Part shown: positions 32,830 to 40,310 of the stretch, piece after piece
Layout: every line of letters begins with the position of its first letter
Numbering within the stretch: the stretch's first letter is position 1
DNA from: Burkholderiales bacterium
Lineage (GTDB): Bacteria > Pseudomonadota > Gammaproteobacteria > Burkholderiales > Burkholderiaceae_C
NCBI GenBank assembly: GCA_028868895.1
Contig: JAGWTP010000026.1
Coordinates: 1-40,310 of the forward strand
Reading direction: 5' to 3'
DNA: 40,310 bases
Made by a program: the position numbers and the translations under genes
Notes under the pieces: generated by a model
The model's database searches: none
What the model was told of the DNA's origin: nothing
The model's input: only the letters and a program-made list of their open reading frames with translations

Positions 32830-33153
32830 ATGAACACCTGCAAGCTCACATTGCTCGCCGCCCTGCTGGGCGCCTGCGGCCTCGCATCGGCCGCCGACCC
32901 CGGATCCGACGCGGCCCGCGAGCAGCGCATGAACGAGACGCTCGCTCGCTACCACGACAGCCGCGACGCATCGCCCGGCCCGGCGGCACGCACGGAAGAA
33001 TCCGTCAAGGGCGGAATGTGCCGCACCGGTCACGCGATTCAGCGAGGCGCCCGCAAGATGGGTCACGCGGTGCGTCACGGCGCCCACGAGACCGGCGAAG
33101 CGATGCATCACGTCGGCCGGAAGATCGAAGGAAAAGACAAGAACGGCCAGTAG
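32830..33153 (+). CDS. Small secreted protein with basic, His-containing repeats
   Basis: This 107-residue protein starts at 32830 with AAGGA 8 bases upstream. A signal peptide (LTLLAALLGACGLASA, cleavage near residue 22) is followed by an acidic/basic stretch. The C-terminal half has repeating GHAIQRGARKMGHAVRHGAH and TGEAMHHVGRKIEG units, an 11-residue-like amphipathic pattern rich in His, Arg and Gly. This may form a helical, possibly metal- or polyanion-binding tail in the periplasm; that is inference. No family is recognised. It is preceded by a 369-base spacer and is convergent with the kinase-HDOD gene. Confidence 0.7.
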   Translation: MNTCKLTLLAALLGACGLASAADPGSDAAREQRMNETLARYHDSRDASPGPAARTEESVKGGMCRTGHAIQRGARKMGHAVRHGAHETGEAMHHVGRKIEGKDKNGQ

Positions 33154-33275
33154 CCCGCCTGGCGAGCCGGCCGATGTTCAAGCGCACACCGGTCCGCTCC
33201 ATCGCACCCGTTCGCGGCGTTCGGCGCCGGGCGCAGCGGGTGCGGCGCCGAGGCCGGGCCTCGCGTCAATGCGCT

Positions 33276-35669
33276 TCAAGTGACCTGCTTGAACGCCATC
33301 ACCGCCTGGTTGCGCAGCGTGCGCAGCAGCGACAACTCCTTTTGCCCCAGCTCGATACCTCCGGCCACCGCCTTGTCGGCGTAGATCAGTGCGAACGGTG
33401 CGCCGCGCAAGTGCATCGGCAGCAGCAGGAATGCCGGCGCGTTGGCGCTCTTGCGGTACCACGCCGGCAGTCGCGCTTCGATGTGGGCCACGGTTGCATC
33501 GGTGATCAGCGTGTCGGCGCCCTTGACGCAAACCGCGGTGAACAGGTCGGCACCCGCCTTGAGCGGCACCTTGAAGCTCGCGGCGACGGCCTCGGCGCCC
33601 TCGCCCAGACCGAAACGACCGGTCAGCGTGTCGGTCTTCGCGTCGCGCAGACAGAACACGATGCGCCGAAAGCCGAGCGCGCGGTACATGGTTTCGAGAA
33701 CCATGCGCAACACGTCGTTGAGCCTGAAGTCCTCGACCATCGAATTGGTGATGTCCTGGATGCCCGCGGTGAGCACCTCCGACGCGGTCTCTAGCGTCGA
33801 GCGCGGCGCCTGCTGCGCCAGCGTGACGGTGGCCTGCAGCGAATGCGGCACCAACGAATCATGGGCCTGAACGATTGTGGTGGCTTCGGTCTGTGGCGCC
33901 GGCGCGGCTAGCAGGCGCCGTGCCGGCGACTGCGGCGCAACCTGCAGGTTCATCGCCTGCGCCATCTGCGCGAGCCGTTGCTGCGCCGTTTCGGCGGCGG
34001 CTTCGATGCGGGCCACGTCCACACCCAGCGTGCGCGCGTAACGCTGCGCCACCTCGGAAACGCGGGCCCGGGACTGCGTGGGCTCGCAGCGCAGCAGGGT
34101 GTCGGCGATCTGGTTCGAAGCAAAGGTCAGCCAGCGCAGCCGCTCGGCAGCGTCGGTCGGCTCGCGCACCGGCGGCTCACCGCGAGGCTTGCGCATGCAG
34201 CCCTGCAAGGCGGCCGGCAGGCCCCAGACCTTGGCGATGCCCAAGCCCAGCGCCTCGAAGCTCAGCCCGAGCACGCTGACCGACGCAGCCTCCTCGCCGA
34301 CCGCCGCACCGGCCGGGCCGTTGCCGGCGACGATGCCGCGCACCTGGCGCGCCTCGTCCGCGAAGTAGTACTCGGTCAGCAGACGGCCGAGGTTCTGGAA
34401 CATCGCGCCGATGAAGGCCTCCTCGCTGTCGCGCGCCTGCGCGCCGAGTTCGCTGGCCAGCATGCCGGCCATCAGCGAGCGCAGGAACTCCTCCTTCAAC
34501 TGGTTCGCCTGCGCCTTGTCGTGCATGTGTTCGAGCAGCACCAGGCTCATCGTCATGTTGCGAATGCCGGCGAAACCGACCAGCGCCACCGCGCGCGACA
34601 CCGTGCTGATGGTGCCGCCCGCGCTCGAGAACTGGGCCGAGTTCACGAGCCGCAGCAGCTTGTTGGTCAGCGCCACGTCCTTCAGGATTTCGCCCGACAG
34701 GCTGGCCAGGCTTTCGTTCTCGCCGTTGACCACGCGCTGGATCCGCGCCACCGAGTCCGACAACGCCGGAAAGTCACTCTTGTGGCGCATGCGGCGCAAC
34801 AGGAACTCGAGCGTGGCGTTGCTGCCGCCCCGGTTCCGGCCACCCGAAGCGCGTGCATCGCCCGCCGTGGGGACCGGCGCGAGCCAGGCCTGCAGCGCAT
34901 CGCGAAACGCCGCCGCGCTCTGCCAACGGCGTGCCGGCCCGCGTTCGATTGCGCGCAGCAGCAGCGCGCGCAGCGCGTCGTCGACTTCGGCAGACAGACT
35001 CGCGGGCAGCGTCAGATCCTCGCTCGCGACCCGATGCATCGCGCGGTACGGGTCGCGCTCCTGGATCAGCCGGGATCCGCAGAGCAGTTCGACCAGCACC
35101 AGTCCGGCCGAGAACACGTCCATCGTCGCGGTCGGCAGGCCGCCCTGCGTCGCCTCGGGCGACATGTAGCCGGGCGTGCCGACGACCTGGTCGAGGTTAC
35201 CCGTGTCGTGCAGCCGGGCCGCGATGCCGAAGTCCATGACCCGGGCGCGGCCCGCGCCGTCGACAAGGATGTTCGACGGCTTCAGATCGCGGTGCACCAC
35301 ACCCGCGCTGTGCGCGGTGTGCAGCGCATCGAGCACACCCAGCATCAGCGCCACCGCTTCGTGAGCGGGCAGCGCACCGCGCGCCTTCAGGTGCTGCGCC
35401 AGAGTCGGGCCGGGCACGTACTCGAACACCAGGTACGGTTGCTGCTCGTGCACGTCGGCCTCGAACACCGGCACGATGTTGGGGTGCGTCAAGCGGCTGA
35501 CGCTGCGCGCCTCCTGCAGCCACTGGCTCACCGCGACCGGGTCGGCCGCGGCGTCGGCGCGCATCAGCTTGACCGCGACCTCGCGCTCCAGGCGCGCGTC
35601 GAAGCCCAGCCAGACGGTGGCTTGTGCGCCTTCTCCGAGTACGCGCTTGAGCTCGAAGCGGCCGAACAT
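33276..35669 (-). CDS. Ser/Thr protein kinase - HDOD - GAF signalling protein
   Basis: This 797-residue cytoplasmic protein has three domains. The eukaryotic-like kinase (1-265) has the glycine loop LGEGAQATVW, the ATP Lys34 in VAVKLM, the catalytic HRDLKPSN (Asp128), DFG (Asp146), and GTPGYMSPE. All key residues are present, so it should be active. The HDOD domain (about 285-490) has FPALSDSVARIQRVV, LTNKLLRLVNSAQF and GAMFQNLGRLLTEYYF. After a linker comes a GAF-like region (about 630-795) with LRMVLETMYRALGFRRIVFCL and FALIYADKAV. No transmembrane segment is seen. The ATG at 35669 shares one base with the upstream gene's stop (TGATG); a GTG at 35672 is the alternative. The partner upstream is a pseudokinase-HDOD protein. 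Confidence 0.9.
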   Translation of the reverse strand: MFGRFELKRVLGEGAQATVWLGFDARLEREVAVKLMRADAAADPVAVSQWLQEARSVSRLTHPNIVPVFEADVHEQQPYLVFEYVPGPTLAQHLKARGALPAHEAVALMLGVLDALHTAHSAGVVHRDLKPSNILVDGAGRARVMDFGIAARLHDTGNLDQVVGTPGYMSPEATQGGLPTATMDVFSAGLVLVELLCGSRLIQERDPYRAMHRVASEDLTLPASLSAEVDDALRALLLRAIERGPARRWQSAAAFRDALQAWLAPVPTAGDARASGGRNRGGSNATLEFLLRRMRHKSDFPALSDSVARIQRVVNGENESLASLSGEILKDVALTNKLLRLVNSAQFSSAGGTISTVSRAVALVGFAGIRNMTMSLVLLEHMHDKAQANQLKEEFLRSLMAGMLASELGAQARDSEEAFIGAMFQNLGRLLTEYYFADEARQVRGIVAGNGPAGAAVGEEAASVSVLGLSFEALGLGIAKVWGLPAALQGCMRKPRGEPPVREPTDAAERLRWLTFASNQIADTLLRCEPTQSRARVSEVAQRYARTLGVDVARIEAAAETAQQRLAQMAQAMNLQVAPQSPARRLLAAPAPQTEATTIVQAHDSLVPHSLQATVTLAQQAPRSTLETASEVLTAGIQDITNSMVEDFRLNDVLRMVLETMYRALGFRRIVFCLRDAKTDTLTGRFGLGEGAEAVAASFKVPLKAGADLFTAVCVKGADTLITDATVAHIEARLPAWYRKSANAPAFLLLPMHLRGAPFALIYADKAVAGGIELGQKELSLLRTLRNQAVMAFKQVT

Positions 35670-37519
35670 CACTCGTAGCCGGGCGTTGGCGTACCGGCCG
35701 GCCCCTCGTCGAGGATCGCGAACGCGGTGTCGCCGCGCCGGGCCGGCGGCAGCGCCAGTCCCTTGCGCAAGGTCTCGCGCGCGGCCTGCAGCGACTCGAT
35801 GAGGTCGCGGCTCGTGATGCCGAGCGTGCGCGCGTAGCGCTGCGCCACATGGCCGAGCGCCGCGCTGGCACGCGCTGCGCCGGACAGGCCGGCGGCGTCG
35901 ACGGCGTCGTTCGCCGCACTCGCGGTCAAGCGCAGCACCTCGGCATCGGAATCGGGTTTGCGCACCGGCGCATCGGCCGGCAGACGGCGCACCATGTGCA
36001 TGACCTCGTCACCGAGGCCCCACTGGCGTGCCACGGCGGCGCCGAGTGATTCAATGTCGACCCCGAGCACTGCGAACGCCGCGGCGTCCTCGCCCAGGCC
36101 GGGCTGCTCCGGCGCGCCGGTGTCGCGGTTCGCCGCGGTCGGCAACATCAGTTCGCGGATCTGCTCGGCCTCGTCGGCAAAGTGGTAGCGCAGCATCAGC
36201 CGGCCCAGGTTCTGCAGCACGGTGATCAGGTAGACGACCTGCGCGTCGTAGCCCGCCGGCCGCAGCGCCTGCGCGGTGTAGCCGGCCAGGCGCACGCGAT
36301 CGAGTTCGCTCTGCAACGCCGCGGCCTGCACGGCGTTCAGCGGCCCCGGCCAGGCACGCAGCGCATTCGCTGCGAGTCGCACACCGTTGACACCGATCAG
36401 CGCGATGATGCGACGCAGCGTCAGCACCGGGCCGTTGCCCTGCACTTGCGTGCCCTGGACCGGCGCCGAATTCAAGGTGCGCAGCAGCTCGAAGCTCAGC
36501 GCCATGTCGTCGAGCACCTGGTCGGCGATCTCGTCGGTGCGCTGGCTTTCCAGGCTCGTGACGCGCGCCACCCGTGCGGCCAGGCCGGGCAGCGCCGGCA
36601 GGTGGCCCACCGTGCGAAGCCGGTCGATCAGCAAGGCCACCGGGCCGCCGCCGTCTTCGGACTGGGCTTCGAGCCAGCCGCTGAGCGCGCCGAGCAAGGT
36701 GCGGGCGTTCTGGTAGCGCAGTCGTTCCTGGCCCGAGGTGCAGCGGTTGGCGATCGCGCGCAGTGCTTCGGGAATCGGCAGCGGCGTGCTCCACGGCAGG
36801 CGCACCAGTTCGCGGCCGTGCGGCGCCATGCGCGCGATCACCAGCGCCGTGTCGGGCTGGTCGAGCGCGGGCTGGCCGGCAAGCAGGTGCTGCAGCAGCA
36901 CACCGCAGGCGAGCAGGTCGCGCGCCGCGGCGCTGCGCCGCGCGCGCAACTCGCTCGGGTCCATTGCCATCGAACGTTCGAAGGCGGTCACGCGGGCGCT
37001 GTCCGGCGCCGTGCGGGTCGCATCGCCAGCACCGGCCAGCGCCATCAAACGTACGTTGCCGCGGTCGTCGACCACGGCACTGTGCAATTGCAGGTCGAGA
37101 TGGGCCACGCCGGCCTCGTGCGCGAACGCCAATCCGCGCAGCAGGTCGCAGACTCGGCCGACCACCTCCGCCGGCTTGGCGTTCGGGTGGCCCGCGAGCC
37201 ACTCGCCCAGCGTGACGCCGTGCCCGCGGTCGACGGCGATGTACGGCCAGTGGTCCTGCACGCCGATCTCGGCCACATTCGCCAGGTTCGGGTGGTTGAG
37301 CCGCGCCGCGAAGCGGGCGTCGCGCAGCCAGTGTTCGAGCGCCGCCGCGTCGGCGGGCTGGACCCGCGGCAAGGTCAGCATCACCTCGCTGCCGCTGCGC
37401 GGATCGAGCGCCAGCCAGACCATCGTGCCCGCACTCTTGCCGAGCAGTCGGCGCAACTCGAAGTGGCCGAATGCCCGGGTCGGGCTCGGATGAGCAATGG
37501 GCAGGGCAGGATCGGCCAT
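35669..37519 (-). CDS. Pseudokinase - HDOD protein
   Basis: This 616-residue protein is related to the downstream kinase but its kinase domain looks dead. The ATP lysine position reads VMLTL (Thr49 in place of Lys). HRDLKPSN reads HLDLQLHS (residues 140-147, losing Arg, Lys and Asn), and DFG reads ALA (residues 160-162, losing the metal-binding Asp). The fold markers remain: RLNHPNLANVAEIG and LRGLAFAHEAGVAH. The HDOD domain (about 325-530) has LPALPGLAARVARV, LSFELLRTLNSAPV and ITVLQNLGRLMLRYHFADEA. No GAF domain follows; a short tail ends the protein. The start at 37519 (MADPALPIA) is by similarity, with no Shine-Dalgarno. Its stop overlaps the next gene's start, so the two proteins are made together and probably interact. 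Confidence 0.88.
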   Translation of the reverse strand: MADPALPIAHPSPTRAFGHFELRRLLGKSAGTMVWLALDPRSGSEVMLTLPRVQPADAAALEHWLRDARFAARLNHPNLANVAEIGVQDHWPYIAVDRGHGVTLGEWLAGHPNAKPAEVVGRVCDLLRGLAFAHEAGVAHLDLQLHSAVVDDRGNVRLMALAGAGDATRTAPDSARVTAFERSMAMDPSELRARRSAAARDLLACGVLLQHLLAGQPALDQPDTALVIARMAPHGRELVRLPWSTPLPIPEALRAIANRCTSGQERLRYQNARTLLGALSGWLEAQSEDGGGPVALLIDRLRTVGHLPALPGLAARVARVTSLESQRTDEIADQVLDDMALSFELLRTLNSAPVQGTQVQGNGPVLTLRRIIALIGVNGVRLAANALRAWPGPLNAVQAAALQSELDRVRLAGYTAQALRPAGYDAQVVYLITVLQNLGRLMLRYHFADEAEQIRELMLPTAANRDTGAPEQPGLGEDAAAFAVLGVDIESLGAAVARQWGLGDEVMHMVRRLPADAPVRKPDSDAEVLRLTASAANDAVDAAGLSGAARASAALGHVAQRYARTLGITSRDLIESLQAARETLRKGLALPPARRGDTAFAILDEGPAGTPTPGYE

Positions 37520-37619
37520 CGGTAACGTGCAGTGATGGCTTGATTGGACCCGGGCCACGGCCAGGTTGGTGTCGCGATCAGGCGGCGCAAAGCCGGCCAA
37601 TTGGTGCGATGGCAGGTTC

Positions 37620-40310
37620 TCAGCCGACCGCGACCCGATCCATCACCTCGACCACCTCCCCGGCGCCGGTCACGAAAGCGCAGCGCACCTCGGCGCCGGG
37701 CTGTGCCGCATGCACGGCCCGGCGGTAACGCAGCAGTTGCTCGCGATAGGCCTCGAGCTCCTGCGGCGCGTGCTGCAGCTTGTAGTCGAGCACCCACCAG
37801 GCCGGGCCGGCAACACCGTCCAGGCACACCAGCCGGTCGATGCGCAGCAGCTCCTGGGCGTCGCTCACTGCCACTTCGTTGCCGGCCCAGCGCAACTGCG
37901 GGCCGGCGATGAACGGTGCGCAAGCCGGGCTGCGCAGGATCGTGCGTGCAAGCTGCTCGGTGACCGCAGCCGCGGCGCCGAATTCGATCGCCGCGGCGTG
38001 CGCCAGCGCTGCCAGGTCGAGGTCGCGCGCCCCGGGTGCGGCGGTCGCCCACTCGAGCACGCGGTGCACGGCGCGGCCCAGGCGCGTCGCATCGGTGTCG
38101 GGGCTGCGCGCGGCCGATGGCCGTGGCGGCGGGGCGCCGCTGTCGGCAGGTTCGGTGCGCTGCAGCGGCGCCAGCACCTGCAACGCAATACCTTGTGACG
38201 TGTCTGCGAGCGAAGCCACCGCGGCCTTGCCCACCGGCATCGGCGACCACGCCCCCGCCTGCGCCGCGACGCGGTCCCACCACGACGGCCGCGGCACGCG
38301 CCGCGACGGTTCGGTGGCACTGAAGACGAGCCGTTCCTTCGCGCGCGACATCGCCACGTACAGGCCGTTGAGTTCTTCGCGCTCGCGCGCGCGCTTCTCG
38401 TCGTCGAGCAGCGCTGCGAGCGACGGCGGGCAGGCAGCCTCGGAATACACAAACGCGCAGCCCAGCGGCCGCTCGGCCTGAACCGGCCAGTCGATCAGCA
38501 GGGTCGCGGTCTCGGTGGTCTGCGGTTGCGGGTCGGCGTCCATCACGAACACGGCCCGCGCCTCCAGCCCCTTGGCGCCGTGCACCGTCAACAGTTGCAC
38601 CGCGTCGGCATGGGTCGGCACCGCGACCGTGATCACGCGGCGCTTCAGCGCGCGCACGAAGTTGTACGGCGTGGCATAGCGCCCGCCATCGAGCGCCAGG
38701 GCCTGACCGAGCACCGCGTCGATCGCGTCGAGCGCGGCCAGCCGCTGCACGGGCGGCACGCTGGCGGCGACCCGTTCGCGCAGCTCGCCCTCGTGGACGA
38801 TGCGGTCGAGCAGGTCGTGCGGCGGCAGCCGGGCGGCAGCGTCGCGCCAGCGCGGCAGCAGATCGCGCGCACGCTGCAACGCGGGGCTGGCGAGCGCGTC
38901 GCCTTCGACCAGCGCGGGCCACCAGTCGCCGCCGTCGGCGCATTGCGCCAGCTCGATCAGATCGTCGTCGCTGGCACCGAACAGCGGGCTGCGCAACGCC
39001 TGCGCGAGCGACAGCGCGTGGCCCGGCGAGACCAGTGCATCGAGCAGCGCAACCAGGTCGCGAGCCTCGGGCGCGGCCATCAGCTCGACCTCCTCGACCG
39101 CCGCATACGGCACGTGGAGCCGCCGCAGCGCCTGCGCCACCAGGCGCAGCGACTGGCGCTTGCGGCTGAGCACGAAGATGTCGGCCGGCCGCATCTGTTG
39201 GCTCGCCACCAGCGCCTGCACCGCCTGCGCGACGAGCGCGGCCTCCTGTTCGCGCAGCACCTCGTCGGGCGCGTGGCGCGGCGTGGTCAGGCTGTCGCGC
39301 CAGACCGGCGCCGGCACGGCGGCGCCGCGCTCTGCGCGCGGCGGGCGCGCCACCCGCTCCAGCATGAATACGCCCGCGCCGGGCGTGCCGCCCAGTTCGG
39401 TGGTGTGGGGCCGAAAGCCGCTGAACTCGGCCGCCGCTTCGGCTTGCAAGAACACCGCGTTGAGCGACGCCAGCAGTTCGGGCGCGTTGCGCCGGGTGTG
39501 GTCGCACGCCAGCATCGAGCCGCCCAGCGCGTCGACCACGAACGTGCGCGCCGCCTCGAACACGCGCGGCTCGGCGCGGCGAAAGCGGTAGATGCTCTGC
39601 TTCGGGTCGCCGACGATGAACACGCCCGGCGGCCGCTGGCCGCTGGCACCGCCGCCGGCCCCGGCGTAGGCCGACAGCCACGCGTGCAGCGCGTGCCATT
39701 GCAGCGGCGATGTGTCTTGAAACTCGTCGATCAGCACGTGGCGGATGCGCGCATCCAGCCGTTCCTGGACCCAGCCCGAAAGCGTGGCGTCGCGCAGCAG
39801 CGCCAGGCCGCAGCGCTCCAGATCGGCCATGTCGGCCAGCCCGCGAGCGCGCTTGTAGGCCGCGTACTCGACCAGCAGCACGCGCGACAGCCGCACCATG
39901 CGCCGGTGCTCGAGATGCGCGTCGAGCTGGCGCAGCTGCGCGGCGATGGCTTCGAGATCGTGCTGGATCGGCGCCAGCGCGGCGACCTTGCCGAGTTGCT
40001 TGCGCGGTGTGCCCTTGTCGGTGAACAGCGCCGACCAGGCGTGGTCGAAACAGCCCTGCGCGTCGGCCTGCGCCAGCGCCATCACCAGGCCGGTGGCGGC
40101 GTCCTGCGCGCGCACACCGCCCAGGCCGAGTGCCAAGGCGAGCTCGCGCAACGACGCCTGCCAACTCGCCCCGAGCAGCACCTGCGCCGGGTGCAGCGGT
40201 GCGCCCTGCGCGTCCAAGCTGCGATCGGGTGCGGGCACGCTGTCGTCGAGCACGCCGGCGGCGTCGGCCAGCTCGAACTCGACGCGCCTGGCCCACACCG
40301 CCTCGAACCA
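37620..40310 (-). CDS. AddA-like UvrD/Rep helicase-nuclease, N-terminal part outside the window
   Basis: The last 896 residues of a superfamily 1 exonuclease/helicase are visible. The frame runs through the window edge, so Walker A is not seen. Present are motif II VLIDEFQDTSPLQWHALHAW, motif III VGDPKQSIYRFRRAEP, motif IV around CDHTRRNAPELL, motif V VQLLTVHGAKGLEARAVFV, and motif VI LYVAMSRAKERLVFSA. The C-terminal nuclease shows RIDRLV followed by WWVLDYKLQ, the GxxDR...DYK pattern of PD-(D/E)XK RecB-like nucleases. This combination fits AddA of double-strand-break repair. An AddB partner would be expected upstream, outside the window. A 100-base gap separates it from the pseudokinase gene downstream. 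Confidence 0.88.
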   Translation of the reverse strand, partial: WFEAVWARRVEFELADAAGVLDDSVPAPDRSLDAQGAPLHPAQVLLGASWQASLRELALALGLGGVRAQDAATGLVMALAQADAQGCFDHAWSALFTDKGTPRKQLGKVAALAPIQHDLEAIAAQLRQLDAHLEHRRMVRLSRVLLVEYAAYKRARGLADMADLERCGLALLRDATLSGWVQERLDARIRHVLIDEFQDTSPLQWHALHAWLSAYAGAGGGASGQRPPGVFIVGDPKQSIYRFRRAEPRVFEAARTFVVDALGGSMLACDHTRRNAPELLASLNAVFLQAEAAAEFSGFRPHTTELGGTPGAGVFMLERVARPPRAERGAAVPAPVWRDSLTTPRHAPDEVLREQEAALVAQAVQALVASQQMRPADIFVLSRKRQSLRLVAQALRRLHVPYAAVEEVELMAAPEARDLVALLDALVSPGHALSLAQALRSPLFGASDDDLIELAQCADGGDWWPALVEGDALASPALQRARDLLPRWRDAAARLPPHDLLDRIVHEGELRERVAASVPPVQRLAALDAIDAVLGQALALDGGRYATPYNFVRALKRRVITVAVPTHADAVQLLTVHGAKGLEARAVFVMDADPQPQTTETATLLIDWPVQAERPLGCAFVYSEAACPPSLAALLDDEKRAREREELNGLYVAMSRAKERLVFSATEPSRRVPRPSWWDRVAAQAGAWSPMPVGKAAVASLADTSQGIALQVLAPLQRTEPADSGAPPPRPSAARSPDTDATRLGRAVHRVLEWATAAPGARDLDLAALAHAAAIEFGAAAAVTEQLARTILRSPACAPFIAGPQLRWAGNEVAVSDAQELLRIDRLVCLDGVAGPAWWVLDYKLQHAPQELEAYREQLLRYRRAVHAAQPGAEVRCAFVTGAGEVVEVMDRVAVG

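Noticed and set aside
31984-33153. A 389-residue plus-strand frame ending at the small secreted protein
   Set aside because: The upstream two thirds run through the phospholipase D gene end, the SRP RNA and a spacer. Only the part from 32830, with its own ribosome site and signal peptide, is credible.

Overview
The window is GC-rich, densely packed chromosomal DNA. Gene content and protein style (OmpR/EnvZ, RelA, Mfd, a lone short SerB, a gloB/methyltransferase/rnhA cluster, dnaX-ybaB-recR) point to a betaproteobacterium of the order Burkholderiales, probably near Rubrivivax, Leptothrix or Ideonella. This placement rests on recognising protein families by eye, not on a search.

Layout. 1-3400 is an accessory stretch: the tail of one gene, a seven-repeat PLL-like beta-propeller protein on the minus strand, a broken tyrosine recombinase and a broken AbiEii-type nucleotidyltransferase, all ending at an intact tRNA-Val(GAC) with a good terminator. 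3400-11900 is core: a hydrolase coupled to relA, a thioesterase-like protein, a SIMPL-domain periplasmic protein, ompR-envZ, and ispD/ispF. 11900-17300 holds mfd, a VapBC-like toxin-antitoxin pair with a small unknown ORF, and serB. 17300-20900 is a minus-strand cassette of an MFS transporter, a thiamine-diphosphate enzyme and an RraA/HMG-aldolase-like protein. 21124-22455 encodes an unrecognised protein with a Roadblock/LC7-like C-terminus.

22480-29080 is again housekeeping: rnhA with a methyltransferase, gloB with a MltD-type lytic transglycosylase, and recR-ybaB-dnaX. 29249-32063 carries an unusual PurM/AIR-synthase-like paralogue and a phospholipase-D-family lipoprotein, followed by the 4.5S SRP RNA (ffs), a small membrane protein, a spacer and a small secreted protein. 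33276-37519 holds the most distinctive locus: two overlapping genes, one a pseudokinase-HDOD protein and the other an apparently active Ser/Thr kinase-HDOD-GAF protein. The window ends inside an AddA/UvrD-type helicase-nuclease gene.

How the genes work together. Envelope sensing and maintenance are represented by OmpR/EnvZ, MltD, the phospholipase D lipoprotein and the SIMPL protein. DNA repair and replication are represented by Mfd, RecR, DnaX, RnhA and the AddA-like protein. Several starts lack a Shine-Dalgarno sequence and lie only a few bases below a -10 hexamer, which suggests leaderless or nearly leaderless transcripts. The best candidates for new biology are the kinase/pseudokinase HDOD pair, the PurM-like paralogue, the Roadblock-like protein and the catabolic-looking MFS/ThDP/aldolase cassette.
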